Shown in pieces: positions 42,912 through 52,115 of a DNA stretch of 64,000 bases. Below the pieces are notes generated by a model that saw nothing but the letters and a program-made list of their open reading frames with translations, made no database searches and had not been told where the DNA came from. The translations under genes and the position numbers were made by a program. Position 1 is the first letter of the stretch; every line of letters starts with the position of its first letter. This stretch comes from Streptomyces fuscichromogenes (lineage in GTDB: Bacteria; Actinomycetota; Actinomycetes; Streptomycetales; Streptomycetaceae): the NCBI RefSeq assembly GCF_014645815.1, contig NZ_BMML01000007.1, positions 248,001 to 312,000 of the forward strand, given 5' to 3'.

Positions 42912-45107
42912 CTACTGGACTCTGCTCCACTGCTGGGTCGCGTTGCCGAGGCCCGTCCACAGCTCGACCTTCGAACCGTTGGCGGTCCCCCAGCCGGTCA
43001 CGTCGATGACCAGACCGTCGGAGCGGTTGACGATCGTGCCGTCCACCCGGAACGCCCACTGCTGGCTCGTCTTGCCGTTGCAGGCCCACAGGATCAGCTT
43101 GGTGCCCGCGGTGGTGCCGTCGCCGTTCGCGGCCAGGCACTTGCCGGAGATCCGCAGCTCGCCCGCGCCGGTCTGGGTGATGGTCTGGTTGGCGTTGCCC
43201 GAGCAGTCGTAGATCTGGACCTGGACGCCGGTCTGGCCGTTCGGGACGTCGAGGCAGCGGCCGGAGTAGCCGCCCTTCAGGGTGAACGTCGAGTCCGTGG
43301 GGAGCGGGTCCTGGACCAGCTGCCAGTCCTGCGAGCCGTCGTCCGTCGACGCGGCCAGCGTGACGGAGCCGCCCGCGGTCGCGCCCGTCATGTACAGGCT
43401 CGTGTTCCTGACCGAGCGGAGCTTGTAGTACCCGCTGGTGGAGGAGGCGACCAGGGTCCAGCGCTTGTCGGTGGCGTCGTCGTCCACCCACTGGGCCAGC
43501 TTCTGCCCGGCCGTCGCGCTGCCCGTCCAGACGGCGACCGCACGGCCGCCGGCCTTGTTCAGCAGGGTGATGTCGGAGCCCTTGGTCTGGGTGTGCCAAC
43601 GCTGGGTGAGGTCCGAAGCGGACACCGCGCTCGTGACCAGGTCGGCTACGTTCCCGGTGAGGTCGGCGTCCTGCGTCTTGCCGGCGGCGGGGGCGAGGGC
43701 CTGGCCGGTCAGCCGGTTGACGAGGGTGTAGTAGGCGCCGTCGGACCGGCCGAGGTCGACCTCGGCGTACTTCACCGGTCCGACGCTCGTGCCGCTCCAG
43801 GACGCCTGGAGGATCAGCACGCGTCCGGTTCCGTCGACGTACTGCAGGTCACGGCTGTACCCGGCGGCGATCGGTGTCCGGTACTGCTTCCAGGTGCCGG
43901 TGCTCAGCCCCGACTCGTTCACCCACACGCTTCCGCTGCCGGACGCGTTGTAGACGATCCGCCCGTCGGGCATCGGGAGCAGGACCGGACTGCCGCCGGT
44001 GGCGGGAGAGGCGCCGCCCGACGGCACGGGCAGCGAGGTGATCGCCGCGTCCGTGCCCGCGAAGAACCTGGTCGGGTCGTCGGCGATGCGGTACCGGACG
44101 TTCGCCCCGCCGCCCCAGTACTCGTACGTCATCATCCACTTGCCGTCGGTGGTCGGCGCGACGGTCGTCATGCCGGGGCGTCCGCCGCCGATCTCCGTCT
44201 TGCCGCCGCCCATGTCCACCGTCGATCCGGGGACGTCCACGACGGGGCTGCTCCAGGCGGAGGTGCCGGTGCCGTTCCAGGTCCGGTGCATGAGCACCTG
44301 CCCGCCGGAGTCCGTCGCCGTGGCGTTGTCCGGGTCGAGGGTCGGGGCGCCGGTGCCGGTGTCGTAGCCGGTGTAGTCGTTCTCGTCGGAGTAGTAGGCG
44401 ATCAACTGCCCGTTGTGCGCGAGCAGATGAGGCTCCCAGACCGGGTCGACCTGCTTGTACGTGTTGGCGGTCGAGGTACGGCCGACGCTGCCCGCGCTGC
44501 CGCCCTGCCAGCCGCCGGCGGCGATGATGTTCTGGAAGCTCCAGGTCGCCCCGTCGTCGGTGCTGGAGTACAGGGCCAGCGCCACGTCCTTGCGGTCGCC
44601 GTCGCTGGTCGGCGTCCAGCCGGAGTTCGCGGCCTTCTGCTCCTCGTAGTAGTAGTCGTCCCCCGAGACGATGCTCGCGAGCAGCAGCGTGCCGGCGCTC
44701 AGGTTGCCCACGCTCTGCGGAAGCACGTAGAGATACGGATTGGTCCAGTTGCTCGTGTACTTCGCGTAGGCGGAGTCGGTGGACAGGTAGGCGGGGGCCT
44801 TGACGTCCGCGAGTTTCGCCCAGGTCGTGCCGTCGTCGTCGCTCTTGTAGACGGGCAGGGTCTGCCCCACCGGAGCCGTCTCGCTGTCCTCGAACGTCGC
44901 GACGATCCGACCACTCGGCAACTGTGCCGACTTCGGGTAGAGCACACAGGGGCTCTTGTTGCAGGCGGCCGAATTCGTCGCCGTGTAAAGGTTCGCGGGA
45001 CTCGGCTGATAAGCCGACGCAGTTCCTGCGGAGGCGATGGTGAAAGCCATGCCGATGCCCGCGGCCGCTGCCGCCGCGAACACCCTCTGTATCAATGAAC
45101 GAATCAA
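42912..45107 (-). CDS. Secreted beta-propeller glycosidase (BNR/GH93-like) with ricin lectin domains
   Basis: Exported protein of 731 aa starting at TTG 45107 (AAAGGAG five bases upstream). Residues 1-32 are a Sec signal (IASAGTASA). About 40-400 form a sialidase-type six-bladed propeller with Asp-box-like SDDDGTTW and STDDGATW. The arrangement (PSGRIVATFEDSE, EPHLLAHNGQLIAYYSDEND, YEYWGGGANVRYRI) resembles GH93 exo-arabinanases more than true sialidases, since the sialic-acid arginine triad is not evident. Two ricin-type lectin segments follow (435-580 and 590-731; QWAFRVDGTIVNR). It carries a LacI-type operator upstream. Confidence 0.75.
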   Translation of the reverse strand: MIRSLIQRVFAAAAAAGIGMAFTIASAGTASAYQPSPANLYTATNSAACNKSPCVLYPKSAQLPSGRIVATFEDSETAPVGQTLPVYKSDDDGTTWAKLADVKAPAYLSTDSAYAKYTSNWTNPYLYVLPQSVGNLSAGTLLLASIVSGDDYYYEEQKAANSGWTPTSDGDRKDVALALYSSTDDGATWSFQNIIAAGGWQGGSAGSVGRTSTANTYKQVDPVWEPHLLAHNGQLIAYYSDENDYTGYDTGTGAPTLDPDNATATDSGGQVLMHRTWNGTGTSAWSSPVVDVPGSTVDMGGGKTEIGGGRPGMTTVAPTTDGKWMMTYEYWGGGANVRYRIADDPTRFFAGTDAAITSLPVPSGGASPATGGSPVLLPMPDGRIVYNASGSGSVWVNESGLSTGTWKQYRTPIAAGYSRDLQYVDGTGRVLILQASWSGTSVGPVKYAEVDLGRSDGAYYTLVNRLTGQALAPAAGKTQDADLTGNVADLVTSAVSASDLTQRWHTQTKGSDITLLNKAGGRAVAVWTGSATAGQKLAQWVDDDATDKRWTLVASSTSGYYKLRSVRNTSLYMTGATAGGSVTLAASTDDGSQDWQLVQDPLPTDSTFTLKGGYSGRCLDVPNGQTGVQVQIYDCSGNANQTITQTGAGELRISGKCLAANGDGTTAGTKLILWACNGKTSQQWAFRVDGTIVNRSDGLVIDVTGWGTANGSKVELWTGLGNATQQWSRVQ

Positions 45108-45209
45108 CGCGGCTCCTTTGGGGCCTGGGCGGTTCTTCTGGCAGCAATTGCCGGACGAAAGGTGAGGTCAGTATTAGGACGCGGCAGCGGTGTGTCACGG
45201 GCACGTTTC

Positions 45210-45222
45210 CGAAAGACTTTCG
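45210..45222. promoter_or_regulatory. Operator CGAAA-GAC-TTTCG (copy 3)
   Basis: Perfect 13-bp palindrome 103 bp upstream of the propeller glycosidase. It is the same element as at 35976 and 36077 and links this gene to the GH3 transport operon. Confidence 0.7.
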
Positions 45223-45235
45223 CGTAGGGGCGGTC

Positions 45236-45412
45236 ACCGGGACTTGACGCACACGGCCGACGACCGGCTGTCCCGCACCCGGATCCCCCGGCCGCGCCGT
45301 CCGGGACGGGCGATCCCGATCAGCCGTCGTTCACGGTTGACGATGAACAGGGCGTAGTCGATGCCCACGGCCAGGCCCGGCATCAGGGCCGGCACGACAC
45401 AGCCACACGTCT
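45236..45412 (-). pseudogene. MMPL family transporter remnant
   Basis: The minus strand encodes ALMPGLAVGIDYALFIVNRE, the signature transmembrane segment of MMPL/RND lipid exporters, then unrelated residues to a stop near 45240. Nothing else of this large gene (usually over 700 codons) is present. Confidence 0.5.
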
Positions 45413-45576
45413 GCTGGATCTGCGTCGCCCTGCTCTCCGGAGACCCTGCGACGGCCGGGGATTCATGGGCGGGGGGATCGGGGTGCCCCGGCGCGGGCAG
45501 TGCCGAACAGGCAAGTGAGCACTCGCCGGCGCGCCCTCACGATGACAACTTGACCTGTGTGGAAGGGACTTGAAGG

Positions 45577-46092
45577 ATGGCGGCCGTGCAGATCCGACGG
45601 GCACGGCCCGATGACGCCTCGGCGATCGCCGACGTCCATGTGCGCTCCTGGCGGGTGGCGTTCGCCGGTCTTGTTCCCCAGGACCACCTCGACGCCATGG
45701 AACCGAGCCGGGAAGCGGTCGCGTGGAGGACACGCATCGCGGAGACGCGGTGGCCGTCGTCGGGAGTACTCGTGGCGGACAGCGAGGCCGGGATCGTCGG
45801 ATTCGCAGGCTTCGGCCCGTCGCGGGAGATCCCCGCCGCCGCGGAAATCGGCATGCTCTACGCGGTCCCCGAGATCTGGGGCACGGGGATCGGCAAGCAG
45901 TTGATGCGGGCCACGTTGACCGCTCTCGGACAGGCCGGCTACCCACAAGCCACCTTGTGGGTCCTGGAGGACAACGAACGCGCCCGACGCTTCTACGCGG
46001 CCGCCGGCTGGGGCGCGGACGGCGCGACCGCGAAGGACTCCACCGGCGGCGCCTGTCTCCACAAGCTGCGCTACCGCCGCACTCTCGGCTGA
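45577..46092 (+). CDS. GNAT family N-acetyltransferase
   Basis: A 171-aa acetyltransferase of the GNAT fold with the acetyl-CoA loop VPEIWGTGIGKQLM near 95-108 and the C-terminal NERARRFYAAAGW. It starts at ATG 45577 with GGAAGGGAC upstream. Substrate not identifiable; it may modify a small molecule or antibiotic. Confidence 0.85.
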   Translation: MAAVQIRRARPDDASAIADVHVRSWRVAFAGLVPQDHLDAMEPSREAVAWRTRIAETRWPSSGVLVADSEAGIVGFAGFGPSREIPAAAEIGMLYAVPEIWGTGIGKQLMRATLTALGQAGYPQATLWVLEDNERARRFYAAAGWGADGATAKDSTGGACLHKLRYRRTLG

Positions 46093-46310
46093 CCGGCGCA
46101 CCGCGCCCTGCACCGCGCCCTGCTCCGGGCGGCTGCGCCGCGCTGCGGTCGCCCGCGGCCAACCCCTCGGCAAAGGCCGGAAGGCACGACCGTCCGGAAC
46201 TGGAACACGGACACGTCGCCGCCGTCGGGCCCGATCCGGCCCGGCCCGGAGGTCCGGAGCCCCGGCGAAACCCTTTGCGTGCGGTGCCGCGCGGATGATG
46301 GGGTGGCACG

Positions 46311-47276
46311 GTGACGGACCAAGATGCGGCGGGGGCGGTCCGACCGTTGACCCTGGCCTGGGTGCGCCGGTACCTGAAGGCCGGTGAACGGATCGTCGGA
46401 ACCGAGGCGCTGCACGGCGGCATCACCGCCGAGATGCGGCGGCTGGCCATCGCCACGGCGGACGGAGGCACCCGCCTCCTGGTGCTGCGGACCTTCGCCG
46501 ACCCGTTCTTCGCGGACCACGCCGAGGACATGCTGACCCGGGAGGCCGGCGTCCTCGCCCTGCTCATGGGGACCGCCGTGCCGACGCCCGGACCGGTCGC
46601 GGTCGATCCGACCGCCGCGCAGTGCGAGTATCCGTCACTGCTGATGACACATCTGGCGGGCCGGACGGTCCTTGAGGACAGGGGACTGGAGGGGCGCGTG
46701 CCCCTGCTGGCCCGTCAACTCGTCGCGATCCACGCGCTGCGACCCGCCGAGCGTCCCCGGGAGTACGAGGCATGGACGACCGCCGACGCCGTCGTCCCCC
46801 CGGACGGCGCCGACGCGGCGGCCTGGGCCGCGGCCGCCGACGTGATCCGCAGACCCCCGCCACCCTATGAAGGGCGTTTCCTGCACCGGGACTTCCAGCC
46901 CGGCAACGTGCTGTTCGACGTGCCGCCCCCGGGCGACCGAGCGGGTCTCCGCATCACCGGGGTCGTCGACTGGGTAGAGACCTCCTGGGGTCCGGCGGAC
47001 CTCGACGTGGCCCACTGCTCCACCAATCTCGCGATGCTGCACGGCCCGGCGTGGGGTCTGCGCTTCTCCGAGGCGTACGAGGAAGCCGGTGGGATGCCGG
47101 CCGGTACCGCGAGCGAGCGGTTGTACTGGCTGCTGCTGGACGCGTTGGGGTTCGCGGGGCAGCTGGAGCGGGTGGCGCGGCCGTGGCAGGAGGCCGGGCG
47201 GACGGAGCTGACGACGCGGGCGGTGGAGGCGCGTCTGGACGCCTACGTCACCGCCCTGCTGGACAAGCCGGGCTGA
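46311..47276 (+). CDS. APH-type phosphotransferase
   Basis: Aminoglycoside-phosphotransferase-fold kinase of 321 aa. The catalytic loop is FLHRDFQPGN (about 194-203), and VVDWVETSWGPADLDVAH carries the Mg-binding Asp. GTG 46311 follows GGGGTGG. It could be an antibiotic-resistance or small-molecule kinase; the substrate is unknown. Confidence 0.8.
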   Translation: MTDQDAAGAVRPLTLAWVRRYLKAGERIVGTEALHGGITAEMRRLAIATADGGTRLLVLRTFADPFFADHAEDMLTREAGVLALLMGTAVPTPGPVAVDPTAAQCEYPSLLMTHLAGRTVLEDRGLEGRVPLLARQLVAIHALRPAERPREYEAWTTADAVVPPDGADAAAWAAAADVIRRPPPPYEGRFLHRDFQPGNVLFDVPPPGDRAGLRITGVVDWVETSWGPADLDVAHCSTNLAMLHGPAWGLRFSEAYEEAGGMPAGTASERLYWLLLDALGFAGQLERVARPWQEAGRTELTTRAVEARLDAYVTALLDKPG

Positions 47277-47362
47277 GCTCGCGGTCGGTCCGTCCCGCTC
47301 GTCCTCACCCGGCGGCACGGCAACTCTGGCCACGCGCAGCGGAGAAGCCGCATCATGTCTCC

Positions 47363-47662
47363 ATGCCCGCCCGTGGACGTCACCGAGTGTTCGCATCCAG
47401 AGCATTGTCGATCTGGGCCGCCTGCCTGGCGGGGCTCGCCCTCGCCGACGGCATCCACTGGGTCCAGCACCACCGGCTGCCCGGCGCGTCGGGGCTCCGT
47501 ATCGCGGTCGCCGGAACCGCGTTCGTGGCCATCGTGAACACGGCGAGCGCCACCCGCCGCAGGAACCGCAGGATCGGGACCGAGAACGACACCACCGCTG
47601 ACCGGCTCCCCGCCCGCGACACGACCGGACACGGCCACGGCGGCCCGGCGAACTCGGGGTGA
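47363..47662 (+). CDS. Small membrane protein of unknown function
   Basis: A 99-aa frame with two hydrophobic segments (SIWAACLAGLALADGIHW and LRIAVAGTAFVAIVNTAS) and a basic, His-rich tail, suggesting two transmembrane helices with cytoplasmic ends. No ribosome-binding site is at ideal distance from ATG 47363, so the start is uncertain. Confidence 0.5.
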   Translation: MPARGRHRVFASRALSIWAACLAGLALADGIHWVQHHRLPGASGLRIAVAGTAFVAIVNTASATRRRNRRIGTENDTTADRLPARDTTGHGHGGPANSG

Positions 47663-47722
47663 CGTTCACTCACGTGTCTTGACGCTTTTCGTCGCATCCG
47701 AGTAGCGTCGTTCGGCACTTGC

Positions 47723-47734
47723 TAATACGTATTA
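47723..47734. promoter_or_regulatory. Perfect palindrome TAATACGTATTA
   Basis: A 12-bp AT-rich palindrome with the central CG typical of LacI-family sites, 13 bp upstream of the LacI start. It stands out in this GC-rich sequence and probably overlaps the -10 region, so it is the likely autoregulatory operator of the whole operon. Confidence 0.7.
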
Positions 47735-47747
47735 ATTGGGAGCGCTC

Positions 47748-48713
47748 ATGGCCCCTCCCGAACGACGTAGACGCTCCACCCAACGGGACATCGCCCGGCG
47801 CGCCGGCGTCTCCCGGGCGACGGTGTCGCTGGTGATCGGCGGAGGCGCGGCGAGTGCCCGGATCGCGGAACCGACCCGCCGGGCCGTGCCGGCGGCGGCC
47901 GAGGTACCGGGCTGCGCGGCCGATGTCGCCGCACGCGGTCTGAAGGGCGGCCGGAACCGACCGCTCGGGCTCCACACCTTCGAGTCGGTGTTCCCGACCG
48001 ACCTGCGCGACTTCTCCTGCCCGTTCCTGCTCGGCGTGGAGGAGCAGACGGCACGGCAGGGCTACGACCTGATGCTGTTCTGCTCCGACGGAAGCGCGCC
48101 CGGCACGGCGGGGACCGAGCGGTCGATCCACGCCGGCGGGACCAACCTGCTGAAGATCGCGGACGGTTGTGTGCTGCTCGGCGGGAACGTCCGCCGCGAG
48201 GAGCTGTCGGCGCTGGTCCGGGAGGGCTTCCCGTTCGTCCTCGTCAGACGCCGTGAGGTGGACGACGGAGAACTCTCCTACGTGGCCGCCGATGTCTCCG
48301 GGACCGCGGGACTCGTCGCAGAGCCGGCGCGACTCGGCCACCCGTGCATCCTGTACCTGCGGGTCCCGGAGGACACCGAGCCCACCAGGGACCGCGCGCT
48401 GCTGGTCGAGCCGACCGAGGACAACCGGTTCACCGAGGCGCCGGTGACGACGGCCGGTACGGAACGGGTCCGGTTCCCGGAGGACTGCTCGCCGGCCCTG
48501 CTGGGCGATCCGCCGTCCTGGACACCGGAGTTCCGGAACCGGACCCGGTTGTCGCCGCCCCGCGCCGAGACGGCGGGGGACGCCGTACGCGTGCTGGTCG
48601 AGCTGCTCGACCAGGAGACCCCCGAGCCGCGGCAGCCGACGGTGCCCTGCGCCTTCGTACCGGGTGACTCGGTCGGATCCGTTCCGACGCCCGGCGGGAG
48701 GCCGCCGACATGA
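47748..48713 (+). CDS. LacI family regulator, divergent hinge and effector domain
   Basis: A 321-aa protein. The HTH is standard (TQRDIARRAGVSRATVSLVI, 14-33). The segment that normally forms the hinge helix is unusual (TRRAVPAAAEVPGCAADVAA) with two prolines, and family motifs of the effector domain are blurred (ADGCVLLGGNV, VAADVSGTAGLVAEPARLGH). ATG 47748 follows GGGAG. It is translationally coupled to the first permease (ATGA). It probably senses the imported substrate, but reduced function is possible. Confidence 0.75.
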   Translation: MAPPERRRRSTQRDIARRAGVSRATVSLVIGGGAASARIAEPTRRAVPAAAEVPGCAADVAARGLKGGRNRPLGLHTFESVFPTDLRDFSCPFLLGVEEQTARQGYDLMLFCSDGSAPGTAGTERSIHAGGTNLLKIADGCVLLGGNVRREELSALVREGFPFVLVRRREVDDGELSYVAADVSGTAGLVAEPARLGHPCILYLRVPEDTEPTRDRALLVEPTEDNRFTEAPVTTAGTERVRFPEDCSPALLGDPPSWTPEFRNRTRLSPPRAETAGDAVRVLVELLDQETPEPRQPTVPCAFVPGDSVGSVPTPGGRPPT

Positions 48714-49636
48714 TCCGGATGATCGTGCACCGGCTGCTCATCGGGGTCTTCGTGATGTGGGGCGCCGCCTCGCTGATCTTCCTCATCGTCCGCGCCGCGC
48801 CCGGCGACCCCGCGACGGTACTGCTGGGCCCGGACGCCACCCGGAGCCAGATCGACCAGTTGCACGCCTCGCTCGGCCTCGACCGGCCGCTCGCCGTGCA
48901 GTACCTCGACTACCTCGGCGACGTCTGCCGGCTCGACTTCGGCCAGTCGCACTGGCTCGGCAGGCCCGCCATGGGCGCGGTCCTCGACCGGCTGCCCGCC
49001 ACCGTCGACCTCACCGCGACGGCCACCGCGATCGCGGTGACCGTCGGACTCGCGCTCGGCATGCTGGCCGGCGCCCGGCCGGGCGGCCCGCTGGACCGGG
49101 TGGTCTCGGCCTGCACGATCGCCCTCCAGTCCTTCCCCACGTTCTGGATCGGCATCATGCTGGTGCTGGTCTTCGCCCTCAGCCTGCGGGTACTGCCCAG
49201 TTCCGGGGTCGGCACGCCCCAGCACCTGGTGCTGCCGGCCGTCACCCTCTCGTTCCCGTTCGTCGCGATCATCGCCCGGCTGACCCGGACCAGCCTCGCG
49301 GAGACGATGCGCGAGAGCTACATCCAGACCGCGCGCGCCAAAGGGCTGACCGAGCGGCAGGTGCTGTTCGGCCACGCGCTGCGCAACTCGCTGATCCCGG
49401 TGGTGACCGTGGTGGGCGTCCAGGTCGGGGCCCTGGTCGGCGGCGCCGTGATCGTCGAGAACGTGTTCGCCTGGCCGGGCCTCGGCTCCCTCGTGGTGGA
49501 GGCGGTGGCCAACCGCGACTACACGGTCGTCCAGGGCGCCACTCTGCTGATCGCCGGCATCGTCGTCGTACTCAACCTGACGGCCGACCTGCTCATCGCC
49601 CAGCTGGATCCGCGGATCCGGACGGGGGCCGTCTGA
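48710..49636 (+). CDS. Dpp-type ABC transporter permease 1
   Basis: DppB-like permease of 308 aa: an N-terminal helix, the APGDPATVLLGPDATRSQID segment, five more helices and the EAA-type loop YIQTARAKGLTERQVLFGHA. ATG 48710 overlaps the regulator stop (ATGA). Dpp/Opp-type systems carry peptides, but related ones carry sialic acid, rhamnogalacturonan or xyloglucan products, which suits the neighbours. Confidence 0.85.
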   Translation: MIRMIVHRLLIGVFVMWGAASLIFLIVRAAPGDPATVLLGPDATRSQIDQLHASLGLDRPLAVQYLDYLGDVCRLDFGQSHWLGRPAMGAVLDRLPATVDLTATATAIAVTVGLALGMLAGARPGGPLDRVVSACTIALQSFPTFWIGIMLVLVFALSLRVLPSSGVGTPQHLVLPAVTLSFPFVAIIARLTRTSLAETMRESYIQTARAKGLTERQVLFGHALRNSLIPVVTVVGVQVGALVGGAVIVENVFAWPGLGSLVVEAVANRDYTVVQGATLLIAGIVVVLNLTADLLIAQLDPRIRTGAV

Positions 49637-50523
49637 TGGCCGGCCTCACCGTCGCCGTCCAGGGGCCGCGGACGGCTCCGCGGCGGGTCCGGCGCCCGCT
49701 GCTGTCCCTGGTGCCCGCGCTGGTCGTGGGCTGCTATCTGCTGGTGGCCGCCGTCGGCCCGGTGCTGATCCACTACGACCCGGTGCACACCTCCCTGGAG
49801 GACCGGCTGCTCGCACCCGGCTCCCGGGTGTCCGGTGGCGGCACCGCCTGGCTGGGCACGGACGGCCTCGGCCGCGACCTGCTCGCCCAGATCGTCTACG
49901 GGGCCCGGACGGCGGTGCTCATCGGCGTGTCCACGGTCGCGCTGTCCTGTCTCGTCGGGGTCCTGCTCGGCGCGGTGGCCGGATACTTCCGGGGCGTCGC
50001 CGACGCCGTCCTCGCCCGGATCTTCGACGTCCTGCTGGCGTTTCCCGCGATCCTGCTGGCCATCGTGATCGCCGGGGCCTTCCGGCGCAGCGTCCTGCTG
50101 GTCGTCGTCGCGCTCGCCGCCACCGGCTGGATCACCTTCGCCCGGGTCACCCGCGGCATCGCGCTCTCCCTGCGGGAACGGCCCTGGGTCGACGCCGCAC
50201 GGGTGCTGGGGGTGCCGGGCCGGACCGTCCTCGCCCGGCACGTGCTCCCGTTCACGGCGGGGCCCGTCGTCGCCCTCGCCACCCTCGAATTCGCGCTGGT
50301 GGTGCTGGCGGAGGCCGGTCTCAGCTTCCTCGGCATCGGACTGCCCGCGTCCACCGTGTCGTGGGGGCAGACCATCGCGAACGGCAAGGAGTACCTCGAA
50401 ACGCAATGGTGGATCTCCACCCTGCCGGGCATCGCCCTGTCCCTCCTGATCGTGAACGTGGGCATCCTCGGCGACCAGCTCACCGCCCGCTACGGGCGCG
50501 GCCGCTCCGACCGGACCGGCTAG
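49636..50523 (+). CDS. Dpp-type ABC transporter permease 2
   Basis: DppC-like permease of 295 aa with the family region LGTDGLGRDLLAQIVYGART, EAA loop WVDAARVLGVPGRTVLARHV and SFLGIGLPASTVSWGQTI. ATG 49636 overlaps the upstream TGA (TGATG). Confidence 0.85.
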   Translation: MAGLTVAVQGPRTAPRRVRRPLLSLVPALVVGCYLLVAAVGPVLIHYDPVHTSLEDRLLAPGSRVSGGGTAWLGTDGLGRDLLAQIVYGARTAVLIGVSTVALSCLVGVLLGAVAGYFRGVADAVLARIFDVLLAFPAILLAIVIAGAFRRSVLLVVVALAATGWITFARVTRGIALSLRERPWVDAARVLGVPGRTVLARHVLPFTAGPVVALATLEFALVVLAEAGLSFLGIGLPASTVSWGQTIANGKEYLETQWWISTLPGIALSLLIVNVGILGDQLTARYGRGRSDRTG

Positions 50524-50582
50524 GTACAGCGCCTCACCCACCGGCTGACTCCGACCGACCCTTGATCGAGAGGAGCACCATC

Positions 50583-52115
50583 ATGACCAGGACGCGTGAG
50601 CACGGGCGGAGCCGCCTCGTCCGGCTCGCCACCACCGCCACGGCGGGCGCGGCGCTCCTCGCCGCCTGCACGACGGCCGGCGACGACGGAGGCGGTGCCG
50701 CCTCGGGAGACGTGACGGTCGCCGGTACCTACCCGATCGAGAGCCTCGACCCGCACGGTGCCCAAGGTGCCTCCACAGGAACCCAGTTGGCCGCGCAGGA
50801 GATCTTCAGCAGACTCGTGAGACCCGAAGCGGACGGCACCCTGGAAGGCGACCTCGCCACCTCCTGGAAAGCCAACAAGGACGTCACGGCCTGGACGTTC
50901 ACCCTGCGCTCCGGCGTGACGTTCTCGGACGGCTCCGCGCTCGACGCCGACGACGTGGTCGCCTCCTTCCAGCGGATGACCGGCCTGGGCGGCCCCAACG
51001 CGGGCAACTTCCCCGGCGACACGCTGACCAAGGTGTCCGCCACCGAAGTGGTCCTGCGCAGTCCGGCGCCCGACGCGTCCGTCCCCGGCAAGCTCGGCAC
51101 CTTCTACGTGCTCCCGTCGGGCGTCGGCAAGGACGACACCGCCTTCTTCAATCACCCCGTCGGATCAGGTCCGTTCACCGTCGACGCGTTCACCCCGAGC
51201 GAGTCGCTGGTCCTGGTGCCCAACAAGAGGTACCGGGGCACCAGGCCCAGGCTCCGCAAGGTCACCGTACGGAACATCCCCGAGCTCGCCGCCCGCATGA
51301 CCGCGTTGCGCACCGGCGAGGTGGACGTCGTATGGGGCATCCCGGACGACCAACTGGCCGCCCTGAAGGGCCGGCAGGACCTCACGGTACGGACCGTGCC
51401 GAGCAGCGCCGAGTTCACCATGTGGTTCAACTCCTCGATCCCGGCCCTCAAGGACGCGAAGGTGCGCAGGGCGATCTGGCAGGCGGTCGACTTCGGGACC
51501 ATCATCGGCAAGCTCTATCCCGAGACCGGCAGGGCGGCCGACGCACCCGTCACCGGCGTCGTCCTCGGCCATGTCGCACAGCCCGCCGTGGCCTACGACC
51601 CGACGGCGGCCAAGGCGGCCCTCACCGCCGCCGGGTTCGACTTCTCCACGAAGCTCCGCCTCCAGTTCGCCAACGACGAGTTCCGGCCCTTCGTCCAGGC
51701 CGTCGTCTCGGACCTCCAGAAGGTCGGCGTGCGGGTGGATCCGCTGGAGAAGGAGCAGGCCGTCTTCACGGAGGATCTGCTCGCGCTCAAGTGGGACATC
51801 AACTTCCAGCAACTGGCCACCCCCAGCTACGACGCGGCCAGCAACCTCGGCCGCCTCTACACCTGTGCGGCCAGGCGCATGGGCTACTGCGACAAGAAGC
51901 TGGACGCTCTGCTGGCGGCGGCGGGCGCCACGGCCGACAGGCAGCAGCGCACCGATCTCTACGGCCGGGCCGAGCGGATCATCTGGCAGGACGCGGTCGG
52001 GATGTACCCGATGTCGGTGAGCATCGCCTACGCCTGGAACAGCGACCTGAAGGGGTTCGTCCCCGACGCCAGCGGGCTGCCGGACTTCGCCACCGTACGG
52101 ACGGGCGGATCGTGA
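50583..52115 (+). CDS. Dpp-type substrate-binding lipoprotein
   Basis: Solute-binding protein family 5, 510 aa, lipobox LLAACT near residue 28. Family marks are YPIESLDPHGA, LVRPEADGTLEGDLATSWKA, WTFTLRSGVTFSDGSALDAD and KVRRAIWQAVDFGTII. ATG 50583 follows AGGAG, 59 bp after the permease. It determines transporter specificity; the ligand is inferred from context to be a sugar-acid glycoside. Confidence 0.85.
   Translation: MTRTREHGRSRLVRLATTATAGAALLAACTTAGDDGGGAASGDVTVAGTYPIESLDPHGAQGASTGTQLAAQEIFSRLVRPEADGTLEGDLATSWKANKDVTAWTFTLRSGVTFSDGSALDADDVVASFQRMTGLGGPNAGNFPGDTLTKVSATEVVLRSPAPDASVPGKLGTFYVLPSGVGKDDTAFFNHPVGSGPFTVDAFTPSESLVLVPNKRYRGTRPRLRKVTVRNIPELAARMTALRTGEVDVVWGIPDDQLAALKGRQDLTVRTVPSSAEFTMWFNSSIPALKDAKVRRAIWQAVDFGTIIGKLYPETGRAADAPVTGVVLGHVAQPAVAYDPTAAKAALTAAGFDFSTKLRLQFANDEFRPFVQAVVSDLQKVGVRVDPLEKEQAVFTEDLLALKWDINFQQLATPSYDAASNLGRLYTCAARRMGYCDKKLDALLAAAGATADRQQRTDLYGRAERIIWQDAVGMYPMSVSIAYAWNSDLKGFVPDASGLPDFATVRTGGS

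Noticed and set aside
42030..45098. Open plus-strand frame of 1022 codons opposite the LacI and propeller glycosidase genes
   Set aside because: It spans two real genes on the other strand and has low-complexity Arg/Val/Gly composition; long shadows are expected at this GC content.
42912..45107. Naming the propeller protein a sialidase
   Set aside because: Asp boxes alone are not specific, the sialic-acid arginine triad is not evident, and regulation with a GH3 oligosaccharide operon points to a plant polysaccharide enzyme.
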